From Pseudomonadota bacterium (GTDB taxonomy: Bacteria > Pseudomonadota > Alphaproteobacteria > Rhizobiales > Devosiaceae), in assembly GCA_023390785.1 (NCBI GenBank), contig JAEWCE010000143.1:1-24565 (forward strand): a stretch of 24,565 nt of DNA, read 5' to 3'. Made by a program: the position numbers and the translations under genes. Under the pieces are notes generated by a model. It was not told the origin of the DNA, did not search any database, and was given only the letters and a program-made list of their open reading frames with translations. Each line of letters begins with the position of its first letter. The stretch's first letter is position 1. Shown here piece by piece: positions 19,933 to 24,565 of the stretch.

Positions 19933-19946
19933 AAGCCTTGGCCGGC

Positions 19947-20243
19947 TTAAGCGCCGAGCCCCGACGGCACGTCCTCGAGCACTACCAGGTCGTCCGTCGC
20001 CACCGGGTGGCGCGTGATCTCGACCAGATGCGCGAGGTGCATGCCGTTGCGCGCGCCGTATTTGCGCATGGCGCTGGCGCGGACGATGCTGACGCGGCGC
20101 CGGTCAAGCCCGAGCAGGTCGCCCACCTCGTCGCCGGTGAGCCCGCTGATCAGCAGGTCCACCACCTGCCGCTCGACCGAGGTGAGCGCATAGGGGTTTT
20201 CCGGATCGAACTCTGGAACGGGAGGTGTTTGCGGCTGCGTCAC
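19947..20243 (-). CDS. Stand-alone LuxR-type HTH regulator (small)
   Basis: A short protein whose recognisable part is a LuxR/FixJ-type helix-turn-helix at about residues 20-67. It opens with LTSVERQVVDLLISGLTGDEVGDLLGL, and KYGARN stands where the family has KLGARNR. There is no room for a sensor domain: with the GTG start at 20243 it is about 98 residues. The frame stays open to 20411, but the extra residues are Cys/His-rich and look non-coding, and they would cross the inverted repeats of the intergenic region. The start is therefore uncertain; GGGA about 8 nt before GTG supports it. It is divergent from a second LuxR-type gene. The third helix (RRRVSIVRASAMRK) departs from the family consensus, so its DNA target may differ. 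Confidence 0.72.
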   Translation of the reverse strand: MTQPQTPPVPEFDPENPYALTSVERQVVDLLISGLTGDEVGDLLGLDRRRVSIVRASAMRKYGARNGMHLAHLVEITRHPVATDDLVVLEDVPSGLGA

Positions 20244-20378
20244 GACAAGAATCCCGACTGGGGACAGGAAGCTGGTGGTCCCCGAAGGCTGGGAGAAGAT
20301 CGCCTGGGAATGCTCTCGAGGACCGATGCCGTGTATGGCAGACTCGGCACAGGGTGAAAATCGGCAGCAATTACAGCG

Positions 20379-20418
20379 AGAAAACTGGCATTGGCTGAAG
20401 TCACCATGCAAGTTTTCT
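20379..20418. promoter_or_regulatory. Inverted repeat 1 between divergent HTH regulator genes
   Basis: Arms AGAAAACTGGCA (20379-20390) and TGCAAGTTTTCT (20407-20418) match at 11 of 12 positions around a 16-nt loop. It is AT-rich against a GC-rich background and lies about 136 nt before the small HTH gene and 119 nt before the larger LuxR gene. Best read as an operator for one or both neighbours. Confidence 0.55.
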
Positions 20419-20421
20419 GCC

Positions 20422-20450
20422 CGTGAAAAATCGCCCTGTGATTTTTCACG
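20422..20450. promoter_or_regulatory. Inverted repeat 2 between divergent HTH regulator genes (perfect 11-bp arms)
   Basis: CGTGAAAAATC (20422-20432) and GATTTTTCACG (20440-20450) are perfect reverse complements separated by 7 nt. A related half-site, GTGAAAATCG, occurs upstream at 20354-20363. A lux-type box is usually about 20 bp with a shorter centre, so this is not a textbook lux box. It has no trailing T-run and lies between divergent starts, which favours an operator over a terminator. The rest of the 293-nt gap shows no clear promoter to me. Confidence 0.65.
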
Positions 20451-20536
20451 ATCTCTGGGTGACAGGGCGCCGAATCCGCTTAGGGTGAAGTCGTTTCAGA
20501 CCAAAGACCGTTCGGGCGACCGGACGGATTGCTTAG

Positions 20537-21232
20537 ATGCTTGATATCATCGAGGGGGTCCTCAAGGCGCTGGGCGCCGCGCGCAACGATACGGACATTG
20601 TCCGCATCCTCGACCAGCTTGCGACCCGCTTCGGCTTCCGCAGCGCCTACCTCATCGAATATGCCGGCCGCCTGACCGCGGTGCAGCGTGTCCTCGATAC
20701 CGACCCGAACCGCCGCGGCTGGTGGAGCAGCTATTTTGCCGGCGACCTCCGGCCGTCGCCGCGCGAGTTCGCCAAGACGCTCGAGACCACGGGCGTCGTG
20801 ATCTACGATTCCGGCCGCTTCGGCGGCGGATCTGATCGGCTGCGCGCCGCCTGCGAGGCCAATGACGTGGTCGACGTGACCGCAGTTCCGATCAGCCAGA
20901 ACGGCGAGCTCGTGGGCATCGCGGGCTTTTGCGGCACGCCCACCCTGACGCCGCAGCAGCACCTGGGGCTGCAGCTCGCCTCCTATAGCGCCTTCGCACA
21001 CATGCGCGCCGCGCGCCTGTCGACGCCGGACGAACGCGCCGTGGCGCTGACGCCGCGCGAGCGCGAGGTGATGCAGCTGTCTGCCGTCGGGCTGACCTCG
21101 GTCGAGATCGCGGCGCAGCTCGGCATGTCGGCGCGCACCGTCAACCAGCACGTCGACAATGTCGCCGACAAGCTCGGTACCCGCAATCGCGCCCACACGG
21201 TGGCCGAGATCGTGCGCCGCGGCCTGCTATAA
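20537..21232 (+). CDS. LuxR family transcriptional regulator with divergent autoinducer-binding-like domain
   Basis: 231-residue regulator with the usual LuxR architecture: an N-terminal sensor domain (1 to about 160) and a C-terminal HTH (169-231; LTPREREVMQL, EIAAQLGMSARTVNQHV, KLGTRNRAH). The sensor keeps a WWSSYFAGD segment (62-70) like the W..xY core of acyl-homoserine-lactone receptors. It reads DLRPS where they have DPV, and the second tryptophan of the pocket is not evident. No luxI-type synthase is present in the window, so it is an orphan or solo, and its ligand may not be an AHL. ATG 20537 has only a weak Shine-Dalgarno. The glycosylase gene follows after 6 nt and is probably co-transcribed. 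Confidence 0.87.
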   Translation: MLDIIEGVLKALGAARNDTDIVRILDQLATRFGFRSAYLIEYAGRLTAVQRVLDTDPNRRGWWSSYFAGDLRPSPREFAKTLETTGVVIYDSGRFGGGSDRLRAACEANDVVDVTAVPISQNGELVGIAGFCGTPTLTPQQHLGLQLASYSAFAHMRAARLSTPDERAVALTPREREVMQLSAVGLTSVEIAAQLGMSARTVNQHVDNVADKLGTRNRAHTVAEIVRRGLL

Positions 21233-21238
21233 GACGGC

Positions 21239-21805
21239 ATGGCCACCACCTCCATCACCCGATTCCTCGACCGCGAGGCGGCGCTGGTCGCCCCTGCCCT
21301 GCTCGGCGCAAAGTTCCTGATCGACGGCGTGGGCGGCCTGGTCGTGGAGGTCGAGGCCTATCATCCGACCGACCCGGCCTCGCATTCCTTCCGCGGCCCG
21401 ACGCCCCGCAACGCTGCCATGTTCGCCGGGCCGCCGCGGGTTTACGTCTATCGCTCGTACGGCATTCACTGGTGCATCAATTTCGTCTGCGCCAATGCCA
21501 GCGCGGTGCTGATTCGTGCGCTCGAGCCGACCGACGGGATCGACATCATGCGGCAGCGGCGCCGCCTCGACGATGTACGGACGCTGTGCTCGGGCCCCGG
21601 CAAGCTCTGCGCCGCACTCGGAGTGACCGGCGCGCTCGACGGCCGCATGCTCGATGCGCCGCCCTTCACGCTGGTGCTGCCGCGCCGGCCCGCCGTGACC
21701 GTCGCCGTCGGCCCGCGCATCGGCATCAGCAAGGCGGTGGAGGTGCCCTGGCGCTTCGGCGTCAAGGGCTCCAAATTCCTCAGCAAGCCGTTCCCCCGGG
21801 CCTGA
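21239..21805 (+). CDS. DNA-3-methyladenine glycosylase (AAG/MPG family)
   Basis: Removes 3-methyladenine and other alkylated or deaminated purines from DNA, the first step of base excision repair. 188 residues, normal for the bacterial form of the eukaryote-like AAG family (not TagA or AlkA). The N-terminus has RFLDREAALVAPALLGAKF. The catalytic segment VEVEAYHPTDPASHSFRG includes Glu39, at the position of the human active-site Glu. TPRNAAMFAGPPRVYVYRSYGIHWCINFV builds the nucleotide-flipping pocket, and SGPGKLCAALG is the conserved C-terminal motif. The gap to the LuxR stop is 6 nt, with no strong ribosome binding site, so translation is probably coupled. A repair gene downstream of a LuxR-type gene is an unusual pairing. 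Confidence 0.94.
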   Translation: MATTSITRFLDREAALVAPALLGAKFLIDGVGGLVVEVEAYHPTDPASHSFRGPTPRNAAMFAGPPRVYVYRSYGIHWCINFVCANASAVLIRALEPTDGIDIMRQRRRLDDVRTLCSGPGKLCAALGVTGALDGRMLDAPPFTLVLPRRPAVTVAVGPRIGISKAVEVPWRFGVKGSKFLSKPFPRA

Positions 21806-21809
21806 GGGC

Positions 21810-21837
21810 TTGCGCCGCGGAGGCGCTCGGCTATGGT
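21810..21837 (+). promoter_or_regulatory. Probable promoter of the small hypothetical gene
   Basis: TTGCGC (21810-21815) and TATGGT (21832-21837) are separated by 16 nt, resembling alphaproteobacterial housekeeping promoters. Initiation near 21844 would leave a leader of about 26 nt that contains the AGGA site at 21860. Confidence 0.45.
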
Positions 21838-21869
21838 CCGGCGCAGTTGCTCCAGTGAAAGGACCCCTC

Positions 21870-22172
21870 GTGCAGGTCGATCAGCTCATTGCAGAACTTC
21901 TGGCCCGCGGGGACATGAACGATGAGACCACGCTCGAGCTCAACCGCATGCTCGAGGCCTGGCGGCAGGGCGGGCTCGATCCGGACGACGAGGCTTATAT
22001 CAAGGCATTGCATGCCCGGCTGATGAACGTCGCGCCCGATCCTGATGCCGCGCCGCCCGCGCCCGTCGCCCCCGCCCGCCTCGACGGTCTCACCATCGAA
22101 GACTGGCGCGACCGGGCCCTCAGGGCCGAGGCCGAACTGGCCCAGATCGAGGATGCCGCCCGCAACGGCTGA
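21870..22172 (+). CDS. Small acidic hypothetical protein
   Basis: I do not recognise a named family. About 100 residues, acidic and mostly helical, with no membrane segment or signal peptide. The first 60 residues (QVDQLIAELLARGDMND... through ALHARLMN) look like helical hairpins. A Pro/Ala linker (DAAPPAPVAPA) follows, then a second helical part (LTIEDWRDRALRAEAELAQIEDAARNG) resembling a short coiled coil. I chose GTG 21870 because AGGA lies 6 nt before it. The in-frame GTG at 21855 and ATG at 21810 have no ribosome binding site, and the latter would lie upstream of the predicted promoter start. It sits alone between the glycosylase and the tRNA gene. Confidence 0.72.
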   Translation: MQVDQLIAELLARGDMNDETTLELNRMLEAWRQGGLDPDDEAYIKALHARLMNVAPDPDAAPPAPVAPARLDGLTIEDWRDRALRAEAELAQIEDAARNG

Positions 22173-22178
22173 TTTCGT

Positions 22179-22206
22179 TTGCCCTTAACCCATCGCCTGC
22201 TATGAC
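22179..22206 (+). promoter_or_regulatory. Probable tRNA promoter
   Basis: TTGCCC (22179-22184) and TATGAC (22201-22206) with a 16-nt spacer. Initiation about 7 nt downstream would fall right at the mature tRNA 5' end. Confidence 0.5.
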
Positions 22207-22213
22207 GCGCGCG

Positions 22214-22289
22214 GGGCCTGTAGCTCAATGGTTAGAGCCGACCGCTCATAACGGTCTGGTTGCAGGTTCGAGTCCTGCCGGGCCCACCA
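22214..22289 (+). tRNA. tRNA with anticodon CAU, most likely tRNA-Ile2 (lysidine-modified)
   Basis: A 76-nt cloverleaf is readable. Acceptor GGGCCTG pairs with CGGGCCC, the D stem is GCTC/GAGC, the anticodon stem is GACCG/CGGTC around loop CTCATAA (anticodon CAT in DNA), the T stem is GCAGG/CCTGC with TTCGAGT, and the CCA end is encoded. The G1-C72 pair rules out initiator tRNA. Pairs C4-G69 and C5-G68 and the short AATGGTTA D-loop match tRNA-Ile2, the TilS substrate that reads AUA after lysidine modification, rather than elongator tRNA-Met. The identity call rests on these features, not on alignment. The CCA end touches the stop codon of the convergent GAF gene. Confidence 0.93.
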
Positions 22290-22802
22290 CTATTGATCGT
22301 CCAGGTGGACTTGCTCGTCGCGACAGAGCGCGAGAAAGGCCATGGTCGCGAAGGGCATGATGTCCGCGACCGGGCGGAGCCGCTGTGAGGTGTAGTGGCC
22401 CGCCTCGTGCAGCAGGTTGAACGCGCCGATGGTCTGGTCGCCAATGACGATGGGCAGATTGGCGATGGACTCGCAGCCGAGCGACTGGATGAGTTTCCAG
22501 TCGAAGAAATCCTCGGCGATGGCCTCGATGGTCAACGCCGTGTAGACCTCGTGCCGTCCGATCAGAATGTCGGTCCACTTGTTGGCCGGGATCGGCTTGT
22601 AGCCACCGACGGGGTACGCCTCCGCATTCTGCGTGAAGACGCGGCGCAGCCGTCCCGCGCCCACGTCGAAGAGCGTCGCCGTCGTGAGCTTGCTGCCGAT
22701 CGACTCATCGACCCGATCGGCAACGAAGCCGAAGAGGCGGTCGACGTCTCCTGGGGCCCGGACCAGATCCATGAACGGCTGCCAGTGCTGCGCGAGTGAC
22801 AT
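22290..22802 (-). CDS. GAF domain protein
   Basis: 170-residue soluble protein that looks like a single GAF domain. The start is MSLAQHWQPFMDLVR, the core strand is TTATLFDVGAGRLRRVFTQN (about 41-60), YPVGGYKPIP and the ANLPIVIGDQTIGAFNLLHE strand-turn-strand (114-133) are typical, and a last helix RLRPVADIMPFATMAFLAL closes the fold. GAF domains bind small molecules such as cyclic nucleotides, heme or nitrogen compounds; the ligand is unknown here and there is no attached output domain. ATG 22802 lies 2 nt after the TGA of the DUF885 gene, so they are probably one transcription unit. Its TAG stop abuts the tRNA 3' end. The open frame extends upstream to 23384 as a shadow of the DUF885 gene and was ignored. 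Confidence 0.82.
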   Translation of the reverse strand: MSLAQHWQPFMDLVRAPGDVDRLFGFVADRVDESIGSKLTTATLFDVGAGRLRRVFTQNAEAYPVGGYKPIPANKWTDILIGRHEVYTALTIEAIAEDFFDWKLIQSLGCESIANLPIVIGDQTIGAFNLLHEAGHYTSQRLRPVADIMPFATMAFLALCRDEQVHLDDQ

Positions 22803-22804
22803 GG

Positions 22805-23971
22805 TCACGCCTGCCAGAAGTCCCTCAGCGTCGCAGGCGTGTGCATGTTGCCATAGAGGTATGCCCAGAACTCGCCCCGCCTCTCCTTCGGCACCGTCTG
22901 CCAGACGGCATGCACCGACGTGTCGCCGCACCAGTAGCCGTAGACGAACGGCGCCCGCAGGCCATGCCGCAGGAAAGCGATCCGGCCCTTGGCCGTGTCG
23001 AGATCCTGATAGCCCGCCTCGGCGATGATGGGCGCAACCTCGTCCGGCGATTTGCCCTCGACATGCAGCATCCACGCCGCATTGCAGCGGAGCGCCGCGC
23101 GCAGCCGCTCCAGCGTCATGCCGGCAACGTCTTCCGGGGTGTTGATCCAGTCGAGGAAGAACCAGCCATTGTCGGCGATGCCTTCGAACAGGGCGCTCGA
23201 GGCCGAGCTCGTCACCACCTGCGCGCCGTCGAGCGGCATCTTGCCCTCCGCAACGTAGCGCTGGCGCAGCGCGAGGTGCACCAGATGGCCGGGGAACGCC
23301 TCGTGACAGGCGAGATGCTTGATACTGGAGCGGGTGAACGGGAACGCCAGATTCAAGCGCATTTTGCGCTCGGGATAATCGCAATAGGCCGTGAACGGCA
23401 CATCATCGAGTCGCACCGGCTCGATCCATTCATCGTTCATCAGGTACATCGTCTCCGACGTGCGGCGCCGCGCCTCGCGCGTGTACTCGGCCATGGTGTC
23501 GAGCACCTTGTCGGGGGGCACGATGCTGTCCCGTTCGAACCGCGCGACATCTTCCGCCAGCGAGCCGCCGCGGTAGCCGAGCTCGTCGAGATTGCCGCGG
23601 ATGGTCGCCCGGTAGCCGTCGAGTATCTCGTCGCTCACCGTCTGCGTGTCGACACGCATCTGCCGGCGCAGCCGTTCCGCGTACGAGATCTGGCGGTTCT
23701 CGAACGTATCGAGCAGAGCCAGCAGCGAATCGACCATTTCGAGCAGGTACGCCTTGCGCAGCGCGCTCGGGGCTTCTGCCGGAATGCGCGATTGCAGCGA
23801 TTCCAGCCGGTCGCGCGCCTCGCCATAATCCTTGAGCAGGTACGGCTCGACCTGCGCCACCGCCACCGGGATCAGCCCCTCGCGATCCAGGAAGCTGCCG
23901 GTGCGCGGCACATCGCGATAAAGCTTGTCGAGGCCGGCGGTCAGCCGGGCGAGTTCGAGTCCGAGTTGCAT
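22805..23971 (-). CDS. DUF885-type HExxxGH protein (putative metallopeptidase)
   Basis: 388 residues. The key motif is HEAFPGH at 223-229 (His223, Glu224, His229), the HExxPGH pattern of DUF885-type putative zinc proteins. LFEGIADNGW (261-270) offers Glu263 as a possible further ligand. The remainder is helical, with no signal peptide or membrane segment visible, so it is probably cytoplasmic. DUF885 proteins are commonly longer (about 550-600), so this is a compact form. Substrate and peptidase activity are unproven. ATG 23971 was chosen because GGGAG lies 7 nt upstream; the frame extends to 24097 without a ribosome binding site. It precedes the GAF gene by 2 nt and is divergent from the GntR-type gene. 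Confidence 0.82.
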   Translation of the reverse strand: MQLGLELARLTAGLDKLYRDVPRTGSFLDREGLIPVAVAQVEPYLLKDYGEARDRLESLQSRIPAEAPSALRKAYLLEMVDSLLALLDTFENRQISYAERLRRQMRVDTQTVSDEILDGYRATIRGNLDELGYRGGSLAEDVARFERDSIVPPDKVLDTMAEYTREARRRTSETMYLMNDEWIEPVRLDDVPFTAYCDYPERKMRLNLAFPFTRSSIKHLACHEAFPGHLVHLALRQRYVAEGKMPLDGAQVVTSSASSALFEGIADNGWFFLDWINTPEDVAGMTLERLRAALRCNAAWMLHVEGKSPDEVAPIIAEAGYQDLDTAKGRIAFLRHGLRAPFVYGYWCGDTSVHAVWQTVPKERRGEFWAYLYGNMHTPATLRDFWQA

Positions 23972-24063
23972 GCTGGCGCTCCCGATATCTGCATCCCTGC
24001 CCAACTGACCTAGTGTCACAGTACACCGGTCAACGGGTCGGGCACGTCGAACGACACGCGGCT

Positions 24064-24135
24064 GCGTCTTGCAGCAAACCGCCGCAAATCGCGTCATTCT
24101 GCACGTTTCGAGTGCCTTGCGTCATTCTTTGCACG
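24064..24135. repeat. Three direct repeats GCGTC(ATTCT)TGCA at 27-28 bp spacing
   Basis: Copies begin at 24064 (GCGTCTTGCAGC, shortened), 24091 (GCGTCATTCTGCACG) and 24119 (GCGTCATTCTTTGCACG). The latter two share GCGTCATTCT and GCACG and differ by a 2-nt insertion. Spacing near 27-28 bp and a position between the divergent DUF885 and GntR genes suggest tandem regulator sites. The first copy also forms a GCTGC/GCAGC dyad. Confidence 0.5.
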
Positions 24136-24164
24136 CGGAGCGGGGCGTTGCCAAGCCCTGGACT

Positions 24165-24184
24165 ATGGGTGCGCGGCACCCCAT
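24165..24184. repeat. Tight inverted repeat upstream of the GntR-type gene
   Basis: ATGGGTGC (24165-24172), GCG loop, then GCACCCCAT (24176-24184) with one bulged C. It lies 55 nt before the GntR start and could be an operator or an RNA hairpin. Confidence 0.4.
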
Positions 24185-24213
24185 TGCCATCATGGAACAG
24201 GCCAGATACGGTC

Positions 24214-24244
24214 CACGTGTATCGAGGAACTAGAACACGTGTTC
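24214..24244. promoter_or_regulatory. Paired CACGTG sites, the second a 12-bp palindrome across the GntR start codon
   Basis: CACGTG occurs at 24214-24219 and 24236-24241, 22 bp apart, about two helical turns. The second sits in the perfect palindrome GAACACGTGTTC (24233-24244), which includes the GTG start. An autoregulatory operator that blocks transcription near its own start fits, but this is inference. Confidence 0.45.
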
Positions 24245-24520
24245 CCTATCGACGCCAACAGCATCGACAAGTCGCTGCCTGTGCCGGTCGGCTCGCAGCT
24301 CTACGGGCTTTTGAGCTACGCCCTGTCGTTCGGCGGCATTGCCCATGGTACCAAGTTGCAGTCGGTACGCCAGCTTGCCTCGGAGCTCGGCATCGCCCCG
24401 ATGACGGTCGCCCAGGTCTACCAGCGCCTGCGCGACGCCGGCCTCATCGAAATGAAGCACGGGCTCGGCGCCTTCGCCGTCAGTGACCCGGAAAAGCTCG
24501 GCCGCGACCAGTTTCCGGCG
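24239..24520 (+). CDS. GntR family transcriptional regulator (5' part only)
   Basis: About 94 codons are readable before the window turns into a G homopolymer. The product has a winged helix-turn-helix at about residues 19-78: GSQLYGLLSYAL, then LQSVRQLASELGIAPMTVAQVYQRLRDAGLIEMKHGLGAFAV. This is the GntR pattern with the wing HGLGAFAV. The C-terminal effector or aminotransferase-like domain is missing, so the subfamily cannot be named. The start is GTG 24239; no ATG exists in this frame upstream, and AGGA lies about 10 nt before it. Divergent from the DUF885 gene. The repeats at 24064-24244 lie in the 267-nt gap between the two starts. Confidence 0.85.
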
Positions 24521-24565
24521 GGGGGGGGGGGGGGCGGCGGCGGGGGGGGGGGGGTGGGGGGGGGG
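24521..24565. other. G homopolymer at the window end, probable sequencing artefact
   Basis: The last 45 nt are almost only G, with rare C and T. The change from coding sequence is abrupt, and in-frame translation would give polyglycine. Runs like this are a known failure mode of two-colour sequencing reads at contig ends. Do not read it as the C-terminus of the GntR protein. Confidence 0.85.

Noticed and set aside
19881..19934. Longer N-terminus for the phosphomannomutase
   Set aside because: GGGAGG lies just before ATG 19880, and the family begins shortly before the KFGTSGLRG motif.
20422..20450. Intrinsic terminator reading of inverted repeat 2
   Set aside because: No T-run follows on either strand beyond the arms, the stem is AT-rich, and the site lies between divergent starts rather than after a gene.
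22214..22289. Initiator or elongator tRNA-Met reading of the CAU tRNA
   Set aside because: The G1-C72 pair excludes initiator; C4-G69, C5-G68 and the short D-loop favour tRNA-Ile2. Elongator Met is not fully excluded without a model score.
22290..23384. 364-codon minus frame suggesting a long GAF protein
   Set aside because: The first part is an out-of-frame reading of the DUF885 gene; the GAF protein begins at ATG 22802.
23972..24097. Longer N-terminus for the DUF885 protein
   Set aside because: The extra 42 codons have no ribosome binding site and an unlike composition, and they would cover the intergenic repeats; ATG 23971 has GGGAG at 7 nt.

Overview
The window is GC-rich chromosomal DNA from an alphaproteobacterium, most likely order Hyphomicrobiales and Devosia-like. 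This assignment rests on the glycogen gene order (glgP-glgB-glgC-glgA-pgm-glgX), the rhizobial style of the phosphoglucomutase and the sequence of the CAU tRNA. It is an inference from recognised families, not from a database search. The left end cuts through glgX. The right end runs into a G homopolymer that looks like a sequencing artefact.

Region 1 (1-10942, minus strand) is a complete glycogen metabolism operon read right to left: glgP (phosphorylase), glgB (branching enzyme), glgC (ADP-glucose pyrophosphorylase), glgA (synthase), pgm (phosphoglucomutase), glgX (debranching enzyme, 3' end missing). Genes overlap or lie within about 22 nt of each other, and three of the six use non-ATG starts. 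GlgC and GlgA make the linear glucan from glucose-1-phosphate and GlgB branches it. GlgP and GlgX take it apart, and Pgm links the pool to glucose-6-phosphate.

Region 2 (10943-17045) holds a decayed acyltransferase-3 remnant that ordinary gene calling would miss, a CPA2 (KefB/KefC-type) antiporter with an RCK domain, an AI-2E family permease with a probable TTG start, a nucleoside hydrolase, and a TPR-sulfotransferase. The stop codons of the last two abut exactly in the palindrome TGATCA.

Region 3 (17046-21805) holds an exported protein of unknown function coupled to a LysE/RhtB exporter, a second phosphohexomutase (phosphomannomutase type), and two divergent LuxR-type HTH regulators. The gap between the regulators carries two strong inverted repeats. 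The larger regulator is followed at 6 nt by a 3-methyladenine DNA glycosylase gene.

Region 4 (21806-24565) holds a small acidic hypothetical protein, a tRNA with anticodon CAU (most likely the lysidine-modified tRNA-Ile2), a GAF protein whose stop codon touches the tRNA 3' end, a DUF885-type HExxxGH protein, and the start of a GntR-family regulator. The gap before the GntR gene is dense with direct and inverted repeats. I see no CRISPR array, insertion sequence, prophage or rRNA. Most of the window is ordinary core metabolism. The parts most likely to reward a second look are the LuxR intergenic repeats, the GntR/DUF885 intergenic repeats and the acyltransferase relic.
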